A DNA stretch of 64,000 bases, from positions 2,728,001 through 2,792,000 of the forward strand of contig NZ_CP109473.1 in the NCBI RefSeq assembly GCF_036227405.1. The letters are read 5' to 3'. A program made the translations under genes and the position numbers. Each line of letters starts with the position of its first letter. Position 1 is the stretch's first letter. This DNA is from Streptomyces sp. NBC_01460. Lineage in GTDB: Bacteria; Actinomycetota; Actinomycetes; Streptomycetales; Streptomycetaceae. Positions 24,554-34,554 of the stretch are shown one piece after another. The notes under the pieces were generated by a model. It was not told where the DNA came from. It did no database searches and saw nothing but the letters and a program-made list of their open reading frames with translations.

Positions 24554-25374
24554 CCCCCGCAGCACCCGAACCAGCCGCAGCAGCACCGGAGGCGACCGTG
24601 CCCGACCCCAGTACGCCAGAACCCGTGATCAGCATGCGCGGAGCCACGGCGACGCTCGGTGCGCGCCCCGTGCTGCGCGGTGTCGACCTCACCGTCCACC
24701 GCGGCGAGGTCGTGGCCCTGCTCGGGGCCAACGGCTCCGGCAAGTCCACCGCCGTACGGTCCGTCATCGGCCAGGTGCCCCTCACCGGCGGCACCGTCGA
24801 ACTGTTCGGCACACCGCTGCGCCGCTTCCGCACGTGGTCCCGCGTCGGCTACGTACCGCAGCGCACCACGGCGGCCGGAGGTGTCCCCGCCACGATCCGC
24901 GAGGTCGTCGCGTCCGGACGGCTCTCCCGTACGAAGTTCAGGCTGCCGGGCAAGGCGGACCGGGCGGCCGTGGACCGGGCGATCGGGCTCGTCGGCCTCT
25001 CCGACCGCGCCGGGGACCCCGTGAGCGCCCTTTCCGGCGGCCAGCACCAGCGGGTGCTGATCGCCCGCGCGCTCGTCGCCGAGCCCGAGGTGCTGATCAT
25101 GGACGAGCCCATGGCGGGCGTCGACCTGGCCAGCCAGGAGATCCTCGCCAGGACGCTGCGCGAGCAGGTCGCGGGCGGGGCGACGGTGCTGCTCGTCCTG
25201 CACGAACTCGGCGCCCTGGAGCCCCTGATCGACCGGGCGATCGTCCTGCGCGACGGCTGCGTCATGCACGACGGGCCACCCCCCGAGGCCGTGGGACAGC
25301 ACGCGCTGCCCGGCCACGACCACGTACACCCCCACGCGGCCACCGAGCCCGTCCGGACGGGACTGCTGAGCTGA
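24550..25374 (+). CDS. znuC: Zinc ABC transporter, ATPase
   Basis: A 274-residue ABC ATPase that energises zinc import. It has Walker A GANGSGKST, Q-loop VPQRTTA, signature ALSGGQHQRVLIARAL, Walker B VLIMDEPMAGVD and switch His in VLHELG. The first 28 residues are an Ala/Pro-rich extension. The tail GHDHVHPH could bind zinc. The start GTG overlaps the znuA stop as GTGA, and znuB starts two bases after the stop. Confidence 0.94.
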   Translation: MTPAAPEPAAAAPEATVPDPSTPEPVISMRGATATLGARPVLRGVDLTVHRGEVVALLGANGSGKSTAVRSVIGQVPLTGGTVELFGTPLRRFRTWSRVGYVPQRTTAAGGVPATIREVVASGRLSRTKFRLPGKADRAAVDRAIGLVGLSDRAGDPVSALSGGQHQRVLIARALVAEPEVLIMDEPMAGVDLASQEILARTLREQVAGGATVLLVLHELGALEPLIDRAIVLRDGCVMHDGPPPEAVGQHALPGHDHVHPHAATEPVRTGLLS

Positions 25375-25376
25375 TC

Positions 25377-26273
25377 ATGCTGGAATTCCTGAACCCCCCC
25401 TTCATGCAGCGGGCCCTGATCGCGGCCGTCCTGGTCGGCATCACCGCCCCCGCCATCGGCATCTACCTGGTCCAGCGCCGCCAGGCCCTGATGGGCGACG
25501 GCATCGGCCATGTCGCCATGACCGGCGTCGGCCTCGGCTTCCTGCTCTCCACCAACCCCGTCTGGATGGCGACACTCGTCGCCGTCGCCGGTTCGGTCGT
25601 GATGGAGCTCATCCGCTGGTACGGCCGCACCCGGGGCGACATCGCCCTGGCCATGCTCTTCTACGGCGGCATGGCGGGCGGGGTGATGCTGATCAACCTC
25701 TCGGACACCGGCTCCAACGCCAACCTCACCTCGTACCTCTTCGGCTCCCTCTCGACGGTCTCCGAGGAGGACGTCACCGCGATCGTCGCGCTGGCCGCCT
25801 TCGTGGTCCTGGTCACCGTGGGGCTGCGGCGGCAGCTGTTCGCGGTCAGCCAGGACGAGGAGTTCGCCCGGGTCAGCGGGCTGCCGGTGCGCGTGCTCAA
25901 CCTGCTGGTCGCCGTCACGGCCGCGGTCACCGTCACCGTGGCGATGCGGGTCGTCGGCCTGCTTCTGGTCAGCGCGCTGATGGTGGTGCCCGTCGCCGCC
26001 GCCCAGCAGATCGCGAAGTCCTTCAAGGTGACGTTCGTCCTGGCCGTCGTCATCGGTACGGCCGTCACCCTGGCCGGCACCGTGACCTCGTACTACCAGG
26101 ACGTGCCGCCCGGGGCGACGATCGTGCTGCTGGCCATCGCCGCGTTCGTCGTGCTCACCGCGCTCGCCACGCCGCTGGCCCGCAGGCGCGCCAGGAGCCA
26201 CGGGACGGAGGCGGACCGGTGCACCCTTGAGGTACCGGCGGCCCGCCCGGCCCCGGACGACGTGCGCGTGTGA
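25377..26273 (+). CDS. znuB: Zinc ABC transporter, permease
   Basis: A 298-residue ABC-3 family permease with about eight to nine membrane helices. It starts FLNPPFMQRALIAAVLVGITAPAIGIYLVQRRQALMGDGIGHVAMTGVGLG, which includes the usual cytoplasmic EAA-like loop, and carries VVGLLLVSALMVVPVAAAQQIAKSF late in the protein. It completes the znuACB importer. zur follows after 65 bases, in the same orientation. Confidence 0.94.
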   Translation: MLEFLNPPFMQRALIAAVLVGITAPAIGIYLVQRRQALMGDGIGHVAMTGVGLGFLLSTNPVWMATLVAVAGSVVMELIRWYGRTRGDIALAMLFYGGMAGGVMLINLSDTGSNANLTSYLFGSLSTVSEEDVTAIVALAAFVVLVTVGLRRQLFAVSQDEEFARVSGLPVRVLNLLVAVTAAVTVTVAMRVVGLLLVSALMVVPVAAAQQIAKSFKVTFVLAVVIGTAVTLAGTVTSYYQDVPPGATIVLLAIAAFVVLTALATPLARRRARSHGTEADRCTLEVPAARPAPDDVRV

Positions 26274-26338
26274 CCGTGCCGCCGGGCCGGGCTGGCACAA
26301 TGGCCCGACATACGTACGGGCGACACGAGGAGGCAGCT

Positions 26339-26773
26339 GTGGCGACGGCGCCGATCAGTGGCACGAACGCGGCTCCGGTACGCGGCCGGTCCACCCGGCA
26401 GCGGGCGGCGGTCGCGGCGGCGCTCGACGAGGTCGACGAGTTCCGCAGCGCCCAGGACCTGCACGACGTGCTCAAACACCGGGGCGACTCCGTCGGGCTG
26501 ACCACGGTCTACCGCACGCTCCAGTCGCTCGCCGACGCCGGCGAGGTCGACGTCCTGCGCACGACCGACGGCGAGGCCGTCTACCGGCGCTGCTCGACCG
26601 GTGACCACCATCACCACCTGGTCTGCCGCGTCTGCGGCAAGGCCGTCGAGGTCGAGGGACCCGCCGTCGAACAGTGGGCGGAGACCGTCGCCTCGCAGCA
26701 CGGCTACGTGAACGTGGCCCACACGGTGGAGATCTTCGGGACCTGCGCGGACTGCGCGGCCGAGCGGAGCTGA
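26339..26773 (+). CDS. zur: Zinc uptake regulator, Fur family
   Basis: A 144-residue Fur-family repressor that binds DNA with zinc. The winged helix is RQRAAVAAALDEVDEFRSAQDLHDVLKHRGDSVGLTTVYRTLQSLADAGEVD. Metal-binding parts are GDHHHHLVCRVCGKAVEVEG, and the structural zinc pairs are CRVC and CADC. GTG 26339 is chosen because GAGGAGG lies six bases upstream. It probably controls the znuA promoter in the same operon, giving a feedback loop. Confidence 0.94.
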   Translation: MATAPISGTNAAPVRGRSTRQRAAVAAALDEVDEFRSAQDLHDVLKHRGDSVGLTTVYRTLQSLADAGEVDVLRTTDGEAVYRRCSTGDHHHHLVCRVCGKAVEVEGPAVEQWAETVASQHGYVNVAHTVEIFGTCADCAAERS

Positions 26774-26778
26774 CGTCC

Positions 26779-26805
26779 GGCGGGGGCCCTCACCGGGCCC
26801 CCGCC
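26779..26805. terminator. Shared terminator between zur and uppS
   Basis: GGCGGGGGCCC and GGGCCCCCGCC form a perfect 11-base stem with a TCACC loop. It sits between two convergent genes, 5 bases past the zur stop and 7 before the uppS stop. Confidence 0.85.
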
Positions 26806-26812
26806 GTCCCGC

Positions 26813-27625
26813 TCAGCCCTTGGTGATCTCCTCGGCACCGCCGAAGCGCCGGTCGCGCCGGGCGAACTCCAGGCAGGCGTTCCAGAGGTCACGGCGGTCG
26901 AAGTCCGGCCACAGGACGTCCTGGAAGACCATCTCGGCGTACGCGCTCTGCCAGATCAGGTAGTTGGACGTGCGCTGCTCGCCGCTGGGGCGCACGAAGA
27001 GGTCCACGTCCGGCATGTCCGGGTAGTAGATGTACTTCGCGAACGTCTTCTCGTTGACCTTCGACGGGTCGAGCTTCCCCGCCGCGACGTCCTCGGCGAT
27101 GCGCTGCGCCGCGTCGGCGATCTCGGCCCGGCCGCCGTAGTTGACGCAGAAGTACAGCGTCATCCTGTCGTTGTCCTTCGTCTGCTCCTGCGCGACCTGG
27201 AGCTCCTGGACGACGGACTTCCACAGCTTCGGCATGCGGCCGACCCAGCGGATCCGGATGCCGAGCTCGTCCATCTCGTCGCGGCGGCGGCGGATGACGT
27301 CCCGGTTGAAGTTCATGAGGAACTTCACCTCGTCCGGCGAGCGCTTCCAGTTCTCCGTGGAGAAGGCGTACAGCGAGAGGTTCTTGACGCCCATCTCGAT
27401 GCAGCCCTTGAGGACGTCCATGACGACGCCCTCGCCGACCTTGTGGCCCTCGGTGCGCGGCAGACCCCGCTCCTTGGCCCAGCGGCCGTTCCCGTCCATC
27501 ACGATCGCGACGTGCTTGGGAACGAGCTCACCGGGGATCTTCGGCGGGGTGGCGCCGGAGGGGTGCGGCTCGGGGGTCTTGTACTCACGCCGGTTACGGC
27601 CGCCGAGCATCCCGCGTACTGCCAT
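26813..27625 (-). CDS. uppS: Isoprenyl (undecaprenyl) diphosphate synthase
   Basis: A 270-residue cis-prenyltransferase making the polyprenyl carrier for cell-wall synthesis. It has the substrate motif [58 protein letters not shown], and the C-terminal [23 protein letters not shown]. An N-terminal extension of about 40 basic residues precedes the catalytic core. Streptomycetes usually carry more than one enzyme of this family, so product chain length is not certain. It follows recO by 22 bases. Confidence 0.93.
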   Translation of the reverse strand: MAVRGMLGGRNRREYKTPEPHPSGATPPKIPGELVPKHVAIVMDGNGRWAKERGLPRTEGHKVGEGVVMDVLKGCIEMGVKNLSLYAFSTENWKRSPDEVKFLMNFNRDVIRRRRDEMDELGIRIRWVGRMPKLWKSVVQELQVAQEQTKDNDRMTLYFCVNYGGRAEIADAAQRIAEDVAAGKLDPSKVNEKTFAKYIYYPDMPDVDLFVRPSGEQRTSNYLIWQSAYAEMVFQDVLWPDFDRRDLWNACLEFARRDRRFGGAEEITKG

Positions 27626-27647
27626 GGGCTTCTCTCGTCTCCCTGTG

Positions 27648-28394
27648 TCACTTCTCTACGTACCGCAGCGAGCGCAGACCGCGCTCCAGATGCCAGTGCA
27701 GGTACGCGGACACGAGCCCGCTCCCCTCCCTGACATGACGCGCCTCGGACGCGTCCGCCGTCTCCCAGTCACCGGTGAGCAACGCGCTCAGCAGTGCGAC
27801 GGCCTCCGCCGAGGGTACGACGCTGCCGGGCACCCGGCAGTCGCCGCATATGACGCCGCCGCCCGCGACGGAGAAGAACCGGTTCGGTCCGGGCATTCCG
27901 CACTTGGCGCAGTCGTCGAAGCTGGGGGCGTAGCCGTTGACGGCGAGGGAGCGCAGCAGGAACGCGTCCAGGATGAGGTTCGGCGCGTGCTCGGCGCGGG
28001 CGAGGGTGCGCAGACCGCCGACGAGCAGGAGGTACTGCTGGACCGCGGGCTCGCCCTCGTGGTCGGTGAACCGCTCGGCGGTCTCCAGCATGGCGGTGCC
28101 CGCGGTGTAGCGGGCGTAGTCGGAGACGATCCCGCCGCCGTACGGGGCGATCGTCTCGCTCTGGGTGCACAGGGGCAGGCCGCGGCCGACGAGCTCGCTG
28201 CCGCGCGCGAAGAACTGCACGTCCACGTGCGAGAAGGGTTCGAGCCGCGCCCCGAACTTGGACTTGGTGCGGCGCACCCCGCGCGCCACGGCACGCACCC
28301 GCCCGTGGCCGCGGGTCAGGATCGTGATGATCCGGTCGGCCTCGCCCAGCTTCTGCGTACGCAGCACGACGCCGTCGTCCCGGAACAAGCTCAT
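27648..28394 (-). CDS. recO: DNA repair protein RecO
   Basis: A 248-residue protein of the RecFOR pathway, which loads RecA onto SSB-coated single-stranded DNA. The N-terminal OB fold is [54 protein letters not shown]. The C-terminal part includes a zinc-finger-like CAKCGMPG ... ICGDC. ATG 28394 is chosen over an upstream in-frame start that adds six residues. Transcription continues into uppS. Confidence 0.93.
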   Translation of the reverse strand: MSLFRDDGVVLRTQKLGEADRIITILTRGHGRVRAVARGVRRTKSKFGARLEPFSHVDVQFFARGSELVGRGLPLCTQSETIAPYGGGIVSDYARYTAGTAMLETAERFTDHEGEPAVQQYLLLVGGLRTLARAEHAPNLILDAFLLRSLAVNGYAPSFDDCAKCGMPGPNRFFSVAGGGVICGDCRVPGSVVPSAEAVALLSALLTGDWETADASEARHVREGSGLVSAYLHWHLERGLRSLRYVEK

Positions 28395-28494
28395 GCGCCC
28401 ATTGTCGCGCACCCGGGCACCGGCCCGGGAGCGGGTTCCACGGCCGCTGTGCGGCCGGACCGTGGCCTCCGGCCGGTGGGGGACCGCCAGGGGC

Positions 28495-29169
28495 CTACGA
28501 AGGCGTACGCGCCGCCTCGAGCAGCTTCGCCGTCTCGTCGGGGCAGAGCTGGAGGGCGGCGCCCACCGTGGTCAGCACCTGGCGCTCCGCCTGGGTGTAC
28601 GGGCCGTCGGCGAGTGCGATCCTCGCGCCCCGCAACAGCACCGTCTCGCGGCCGGCGACGGCAAGGTGGGGCGCGAGCGGCTTGAGGACCTCGTGAAGCT
28701 CTATGGCGAGGGCGGCGCCGCAGGCCTCGACCGCGGGGTCGTTCCCGCCGTCGGGCCCGGTGTCGGCGGCCAGCACCTCCACGATGGTGAAGAGCTGCTC
28801 CTGGGAACAGTCGTCGAGGCCCGCGTCGCGGACGGTGGCCGCGGCGGTCTCCAGGACCGTACGGGAGGTGGCGCCGCCCGCGGCGAGCACGGCCAGCGTG
28901 ACGGTGTGCACGGCCTCCCGCAGCATGGCGGAGAAGCGGGTGGTGGTGGGGCGGTCGAGGGCGTCGGGCGCGCAGCGCGTCCCGCAGGCGGCGCATTCGA
29001 CGACGGGCCCCGCGCTCCCCCGGGCCAGCAGGGGCAGACCGAGGACGGTGAGGCGGTGACGGCCGGTGAGACGCCGGTAGTTGCGGTCGCCGCCGCAGCA
29101 CGGGCAGAAGAACTCGCCGTCACCGACGGTGTCCCAGACGGTACGGACGCCGTAGATGCGCAGCCTCAT
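28495..29169 (-). CDS. TerB-like protein with zinc ribbon
   Basis: A 224-residue protein. The first 75 residues carry two Cys pairs (FFCPCCGGDRNY and CAACGTRC), a zinc ribbon. The rest is helical and resembles the tellurite-resistance TerB fold (TIVEVLAADTG, ARIALADGPYTQAERQVLTTVGAALQL). ATG 29169 is used, since the longer frame upstream is outside the conserved start MRLRIYGVRTVWDT. The biological role in actinobacteria is not established; no other ter genes are nearby. Confidence 0.72.
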   Translation of the reverse strand: MRLRIYGVRTVWDTVGDGEFFCPCCGGDRNYRRLTGRHRLTVLGLPLLARGSAGPVVECAACGTRCAPDALDRPTTTRFSAMLREAVHTVTLAVLAAGGATSRTVLETAAATVRDAGLDDCSQEQLFTIVEVLAADTGPDGGNDPAVEACGAALAIELHEVLKPLAPHLAVAGRETVLLRGARIALADGPYTQAERQVLTTVGAALQLCPDETAKLLEAARTPS

Positions 29170-29305
29170 GGGGCGTTGTCCTTTGGCTGTCCGCACGTCG
29201 CACACCTCCGTAACGCCACGGCAACATTGCCGCGTTGGACGTGATGTTAGCCACATGCGTGTCGCGGCGTCAGCATTCCTGACGTCACAACACCGGGATA
29301 TGGCC

Positions 29306-29340
29306 GAGCCCCGCCCACCCGTGACGGGCGGACGGGGCTC
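29306..29340 (-). terminator. Hairpin downstream of leuA
   Basis: GAGCCCCG pairs with CGGGGCTC, with further GC pairing inside. It lies 60 bases past the leuA stop. Confidence 0.65.
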
Positions 29341-29399
29341 TCGGACCGCGGGGGTTCAGCGGCGTATCGGACGTTTGTCCGCGATGCCGTGCAACGGTG

Positions 29400-31327
<1,928 letters not shown>

Positions 31328-31355
31328 GATGCGGCAACACTAACCGAGGGACGCC

Positions 31356-31375
31356 TGATACGTCGGTCCGTATCA
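31356..31375. promoter_or_regulatory. Inverted repeat over the leuA promoter
   Basis: TGATACG and CGTATCA are separated by six bases. On the reverse strand a possible -10 TAGTGT lies at 31337-31342, so the repeat covers the expected -35 position. A second, related palindrome GTGATACATCAC is at 31410-31421. Both sit between the leuA leader and the divergent protease gene; the binding protein is unknown. Confidence 0.5.
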
Positions 31376-31485
31376 GTATGCGGGATCGGACCGGCATGAA
31401 GGCAGAACGGTGATACATCACTCTATTTCGTCAATCACGATCGCAACCAGTGACAGCGTGGTGACGGAGTGCCACAGTCATTTGC

Positions 31486-32562
31486 ATGCAGCCTCGACCG
31501 AACAACGGGTTCCAGCCCGTCTTCTGCACCATCGTGCCGCCCCACGTCCTCGACAAGCTGTCCCAGGCCGACGACCCGGCTCTGGCCGATCCCGCGCGGC
31601 GGACCCTGGAGGCCGACGGGGCCCGGCGCCACCACCGGCGGGTGACCGCGCTGGCCTGGACGCCCCAAGCCGCACGCACCTCCGCCCCGGTGCCCACCAA
31701 ACCCCACCGCACCCTGTACGACTGCCGTCACGGCACGGACCTGCCGGGCGTCAAGGTCCGCGACGAGGGCGACGAGCCCACCCAGGACGCCAGCGTCAAC
31801 CGCGCGTACGCGGGGCTCGGCGCCACCTTCGACCTGCTGCTCACCGAGTACGGCCGCAGCTCGATCGACGGCAAGGGGCTGCCGCTCATCGGCTCCGTGC
31901 ACTACGACGAGAAGTACAACAACGCCTTCTTCGACGGCGAGCAGATGGTCTTCGGGGACGGCGACGGGGAGATCTTCCTCGACTTCACCGTCGCCATCGA
32001 CGTGATCGCCCACGAACTGGCGCACGGACTCACCCAGTACACCGCCAACCTGGCGTACCAGGGCCAGTCCGGCGCACTCAACGAGTCCGTGTCGGACGTC
32101 TTCGGCTCCCTGGTCAAGCAGTACTCGCTGGGCCAGAGCGCGGACCAGGGCGACTGGCTGATCGGTGCGGGGCTGCTCGCCCCCCGGGTCAGCGGCGTCG
32201 CCCTGCGCTCGATGAAGGCCCCGGGCACGGCGTACGACGACGACGTGCTCGGCAAGGACCCGCAGCCCGCGTCGATGGACGACTACGTCGAGACGGACGA
32301 CGACAACGGCGGGGTCCACATCAACTCCGGCATCCCGAACCGGGCCTTCTACCTGCTGGCCACCGCGCTCGGCGGTAACGCCTGGGAGCGGGCCGGCCGG
32401 ATCTGGTTCGACGTGCTGACCGGCGGCGAGCTGACCCAGGACGCGTCGTTCACGGACTTCGCCAAACTCACGGTCGCGGCCGCGCAGCACAGGTTCGGCG
32501 AGGGCGACGAGGCCGAGGCGGTGCTGAAGGCCTGGTCGGAGGTGGGCGTGCCGACCCGCTGA
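31486..32562 (+). CDS. M4 family metalloprotease, protealysin-like
   Basis: A 358-residue zinc protease without a signal peptide. The short propeptide has NGFQPVFCTIVPPHVLDKLS, the PxxxL-type motif of protealysin-like enzymes. The catalytic domain has HELAHG (zinc ligands H176 and H180), the third ligand in NESVSD (E200), and the later active-site His in NGGVHINSGIPNRAFYLLA. Lack of a secretion signal suggests cytoplasmic or non-classical export, as for protealysin. ATG 31486 lacks a Shine-Dalgarno. The inhibitor gene follows after 55 bases. Confidence 0.92.
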   Translation: MQPRPNNGFQPVFCTIVPPHVLDKLSQADDPALADPARRTLEADGARRHHRRVTALAWTPQAARTSAPVPTKPHRTLYDCRHGTDLPGVKVRDEGDEPTQDASVNRAYAGLGATFDLLLTEYGRSSIDGKGLPLIGSVHYDEKYNNAFFDGEQMVFGDGDGEIFLDFTVAIDVIAHELAHGLTQYTANLAYQGQSGALNESVSDVFGSLVKQYSLGQSADQGDWLIGAGLLAPRVSGVALRSMKAPGTAYDDDVLGKDPQPASMDDYVETDDDNGGVHINSGIPNRAFYLLATALGGNAWERAGRIWFDVLTGGELTQDASFTDFAKLTVAAAQHRFGEGDEAEAVLKAWSEVGVPTR

Positions 32563-32617
32563 CCGGGGTAGACAGACGCGGGACCGTCCGGGCGGGGTCA
32601 GGCAGGAGCCAGCACGC

Positions 32618-32884
32618 ATGCGCATTCAGGTGAGCCGGACCGGCGGATTCGCCGGCATCGCACGCCGCGGCGAGGTCGAGACCTCGGGGCGGGCCGACGC
32701 CGCGGAGTGGGAAGCCCTGGCCGAGACGGCGCTCGCCGCCGGCCGGGGCGGCCCGCCCGCGGGGGTGCCGGACGGTTTCCGCTACCGGATCACGGTCGGC
32801 GACCGGACGGTCGACTGCGCGGATCCCCGGCTGACCGAGGCGCAGCGGACGCTGATCTCCCGGGTCCTGAAAGAGGGCGCGTAG
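32618..32884 (+). CDS. Emfourin-like protease inhibitor
   Basis: An 88-residue protein starting MRIQVSRTGGFAGIARRGEVETS and ending LTEAQRTLISRVLKEGA, with YRITVGDRTVDC in the middle. This matches emfourin, the small inhibitor encoded next to protealysin-type M4 proteases, which blocks the active site. The pairing with the M4 gene directly upstream makes the assignment strong. It is probably co-transcribed with the protease. Confidence 0.82.
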   Translation: MRIQVSRTGGFAGIARRGEVETSGRADAAEWEALAETALAAGRGGPPAGVPDGFRYRITVGDRTVDCADPRLTEAQRTLISRVLKEGA

Positions 32885-32940
32885 GCCCGGGCGCGGCTGC
32901 CTCGTGGTCCCGGGCCCGGCCCTGTGAGGCGGGGCCCGGC

Positions 32941-33156
32941 GGCCTCAGCGGCTTCGCACGGCTGCGTCGGCCTCCGGCCGCCGGTGCCGGGGCCCCGCTC
33001 AGAATCCCAGCTTGCGCAGCTGCTTCGGGACCACCCCACCACGCCGCACTCGCACCCCTCGGCCCAGGGGCCTCAGCGGCTTCGCACGGCTGCGCCGGCC
33101 TCCGGCCGCCCGCCGCGGGCCCTGCTCAGAACCCCAGCTTGCGCAGCTGCTTCGGG
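32941..33156. repeat. Imperfect tandem duplication spanning the 3' end of era
   Basis: A block of about 89 bases at 32941-33029 recurs at 33069-33156, 127-128 bases away. The first 42 bases match at 41 and the last 31 at 30, while the middle 15-16 bases differ. The second copy contains the real era stop codon and its last codons (KQLRKLGF); the first is a duplicated tail outside any gene. The block also contains CGGCCTCCGGCCG, a small palindrome. Confidence 0.9.
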
Positions 33157-34091
33157 TCGCGCTGCCAGTCCTTGGCGACCTTCACGTGCAGGTCCAGGAA
33201 GACCGGCGTGCCCAGCAGTGCTTCGATGTGCTTGCGCGACTTCGTGCCGACGTCCTTGAGCCGCTTGCCCTTCGGGCCGATGATGATGCCCTTCTGGCTG
33301 GGCCGCTCGATGTAGACGTTCGCGTGGATGTCCAGCAGCGGCTTGTCCGCCGGACGGTCCTCGCGCGGGAGCATCTCCTCGACGACGACTGCGATCGAGT
33401 GCGGCAGCTCGTCCCGTACACCTTCCAGCGCGGCCTCGCGGATGAGCTCGGCGACCATGACCATCTCGGGCTCGTCGGTGAGGTCGCCCTCCGGGTAGAG
33501 CGGGGGGCTCTCGGGCAGGAGCGGGGCGATGAGGTCGGCGAGCAGGCTCACCTGCTGGTCCTTGACCGCGGAGACCGGGATGATCTCCGCCCACTCGAAG
33601 CCGAGCTCGTCCGCCAGCGCGGAGACGGCGAGCAGCTGCTCGGCGAGCGCCTTGGACTCGACCAGGTCGGTCTTGGTGATGATCGCGATCTTGGGGGTCT
33701 TCTTGATCCCGGCCAGTTCCTTGACGATGAACTTGTCGCCGGGGCCGAGCTTCTGGTCGGCGGGCAGGCAGAAGCCGATGACGTCGACCTCGGCCCAGGT
33801 GGTCCGCACGACGTCGTTCAGCCGCTCGCCGAGCAGGGTGCGCGGCTTGTGGAGGCCGGGCGTGTCCACCAGGATCAGCTGGGCGTCGTCGCGGTGCACG
33901 ATCCCCCGCACCGTGTGCCGGGTGGTCTGGGGGCGGTTGGAGGTGATCGCCACCTTCTGACCGACCAGAGCGTTCGTGAGGGTGGACTTGCCCGCGTTGG
34001 GGCGGCCCACGAAGCAGGCGAAGCCGGCCCGGTGGGGGGCGGTGTTCTCAGCCTGCTGCGCAGCAGCTTCTGTGTTCGGTCGAGCGCTCAT
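33126..34091 (-). CDS. era: GTPase Era
   Basis: A 321-residue GTPase that binds 16S rRNA and supports 30S ribosome assembly. G1 is GRPNAGKSTLTNAL, G2 TTRHTVRGI, G3 VDTPGLHKPRTLLGERLN and G4 ITKTDLV. The C-terminal KH domain has IERPSQKGIIIGPKGKRLKDVGTKSR. ATG 34091 is preferred over 34100, because GGGGAG is ten bases away from the former and almost touching the latter. It follows the cytidine-deaminase-like gene on the same strand. Confidence 0.96.
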   Translation of the reverse strand: MSARPNTEAAAQQAENTAPHRAGFACFVGRPNAGKSTLTNALVGQKVAITSNRPQTTRHTVRGIVHRDDAQLILVDTPGLHKPRTLLGERLNDVVRTTWAEVDVIGFCLPADQKLGPGDKFIVKELAGIKKTPKIAIITKTDLVESKALAEQLLAVSALADELGFEWAEIIPVSAVKDQQVSLLADLIAPLLPESPPLYPEGDLTDEPEMVMVAELIREAALEGVRDELPHSIAVVVEEMLPREDRPADKPLLDIHANVYIERPSQKGIIIGPKGKRLKDVGTKSRKHIEALLGTPVFLDLHVKVAKDWQRDPKQLRKLGF

Positions 34092-34151
34092 GGCGCCCAT
34101 TCTCCCCGATCCGGGCGGCGGCGTTGCACAGCAGGGCGCGACCGCCCCGAA

Positions 34152-34505
34152 TCAGCCCGCGGCCACCGTCGACCGGAGCGTGCCGTCGGGCCCCGCGAGC
34201 AGCACGGGTGTGTCAGGACCTCCCAGGTCACGGACGGCGGCCCGGTCGGCGTCCGAGGCGGCGTCGGCCTCGGAAACGACGGCCGCCGCCTCCAGGGACG
34301 TGGCGCCGCTCGCCACCGCCATGGCGACGGCGGTCTGCAGCGCGCTGAGCTTCAGCGACTCCAGGGCCACCGTGCCGGCGGCGTACGTGCGTCCGGTCTC
34401 GTCCCGTACCGCCGCGCCCTCCGGCACGCCGTTGCGGGCGCGGACGCTGCGCGCCAGCGTGACGATCTTGCGGTCCTCGGGGCCGAGGTCGGTGCTCTCA
34501 GTCAT
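34152..34505 (-). CDS. Degenerate cytidine deaminase-like protein
   Basis: A 117-residue protein aligning by eye to cytidine deaminases: VTLARSVRARNGVPEGAAVRDETGRTYAAGTVALESLKLSALQTAVAMAVASGA. The zinc-binding CAE is replaced by ALQ, and no PCxxC follows, so it cannot bind zinc in the usual way and is unlikely to deaminate. It sits 60 bases before era, as in many actinobacteria. A regulatory or structural role is possible. Confidence 0.78.
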   Translation of the reverse strand: MTESTDLGPEDRKIVTLARSVRARNGVPEGAAVRDETGRTYAAGTVALESLKLSALQTAVAMAVASGATSLEAAAVVSEADAASDADRAAVRDLGGPDTPVLLAGPDGTLRSTVAAG

Positions 34506-34554
34506 GTGCTGAGCATACGAAGGGGTGGGTCACCTGCCGCACGACGGGGTCCGC

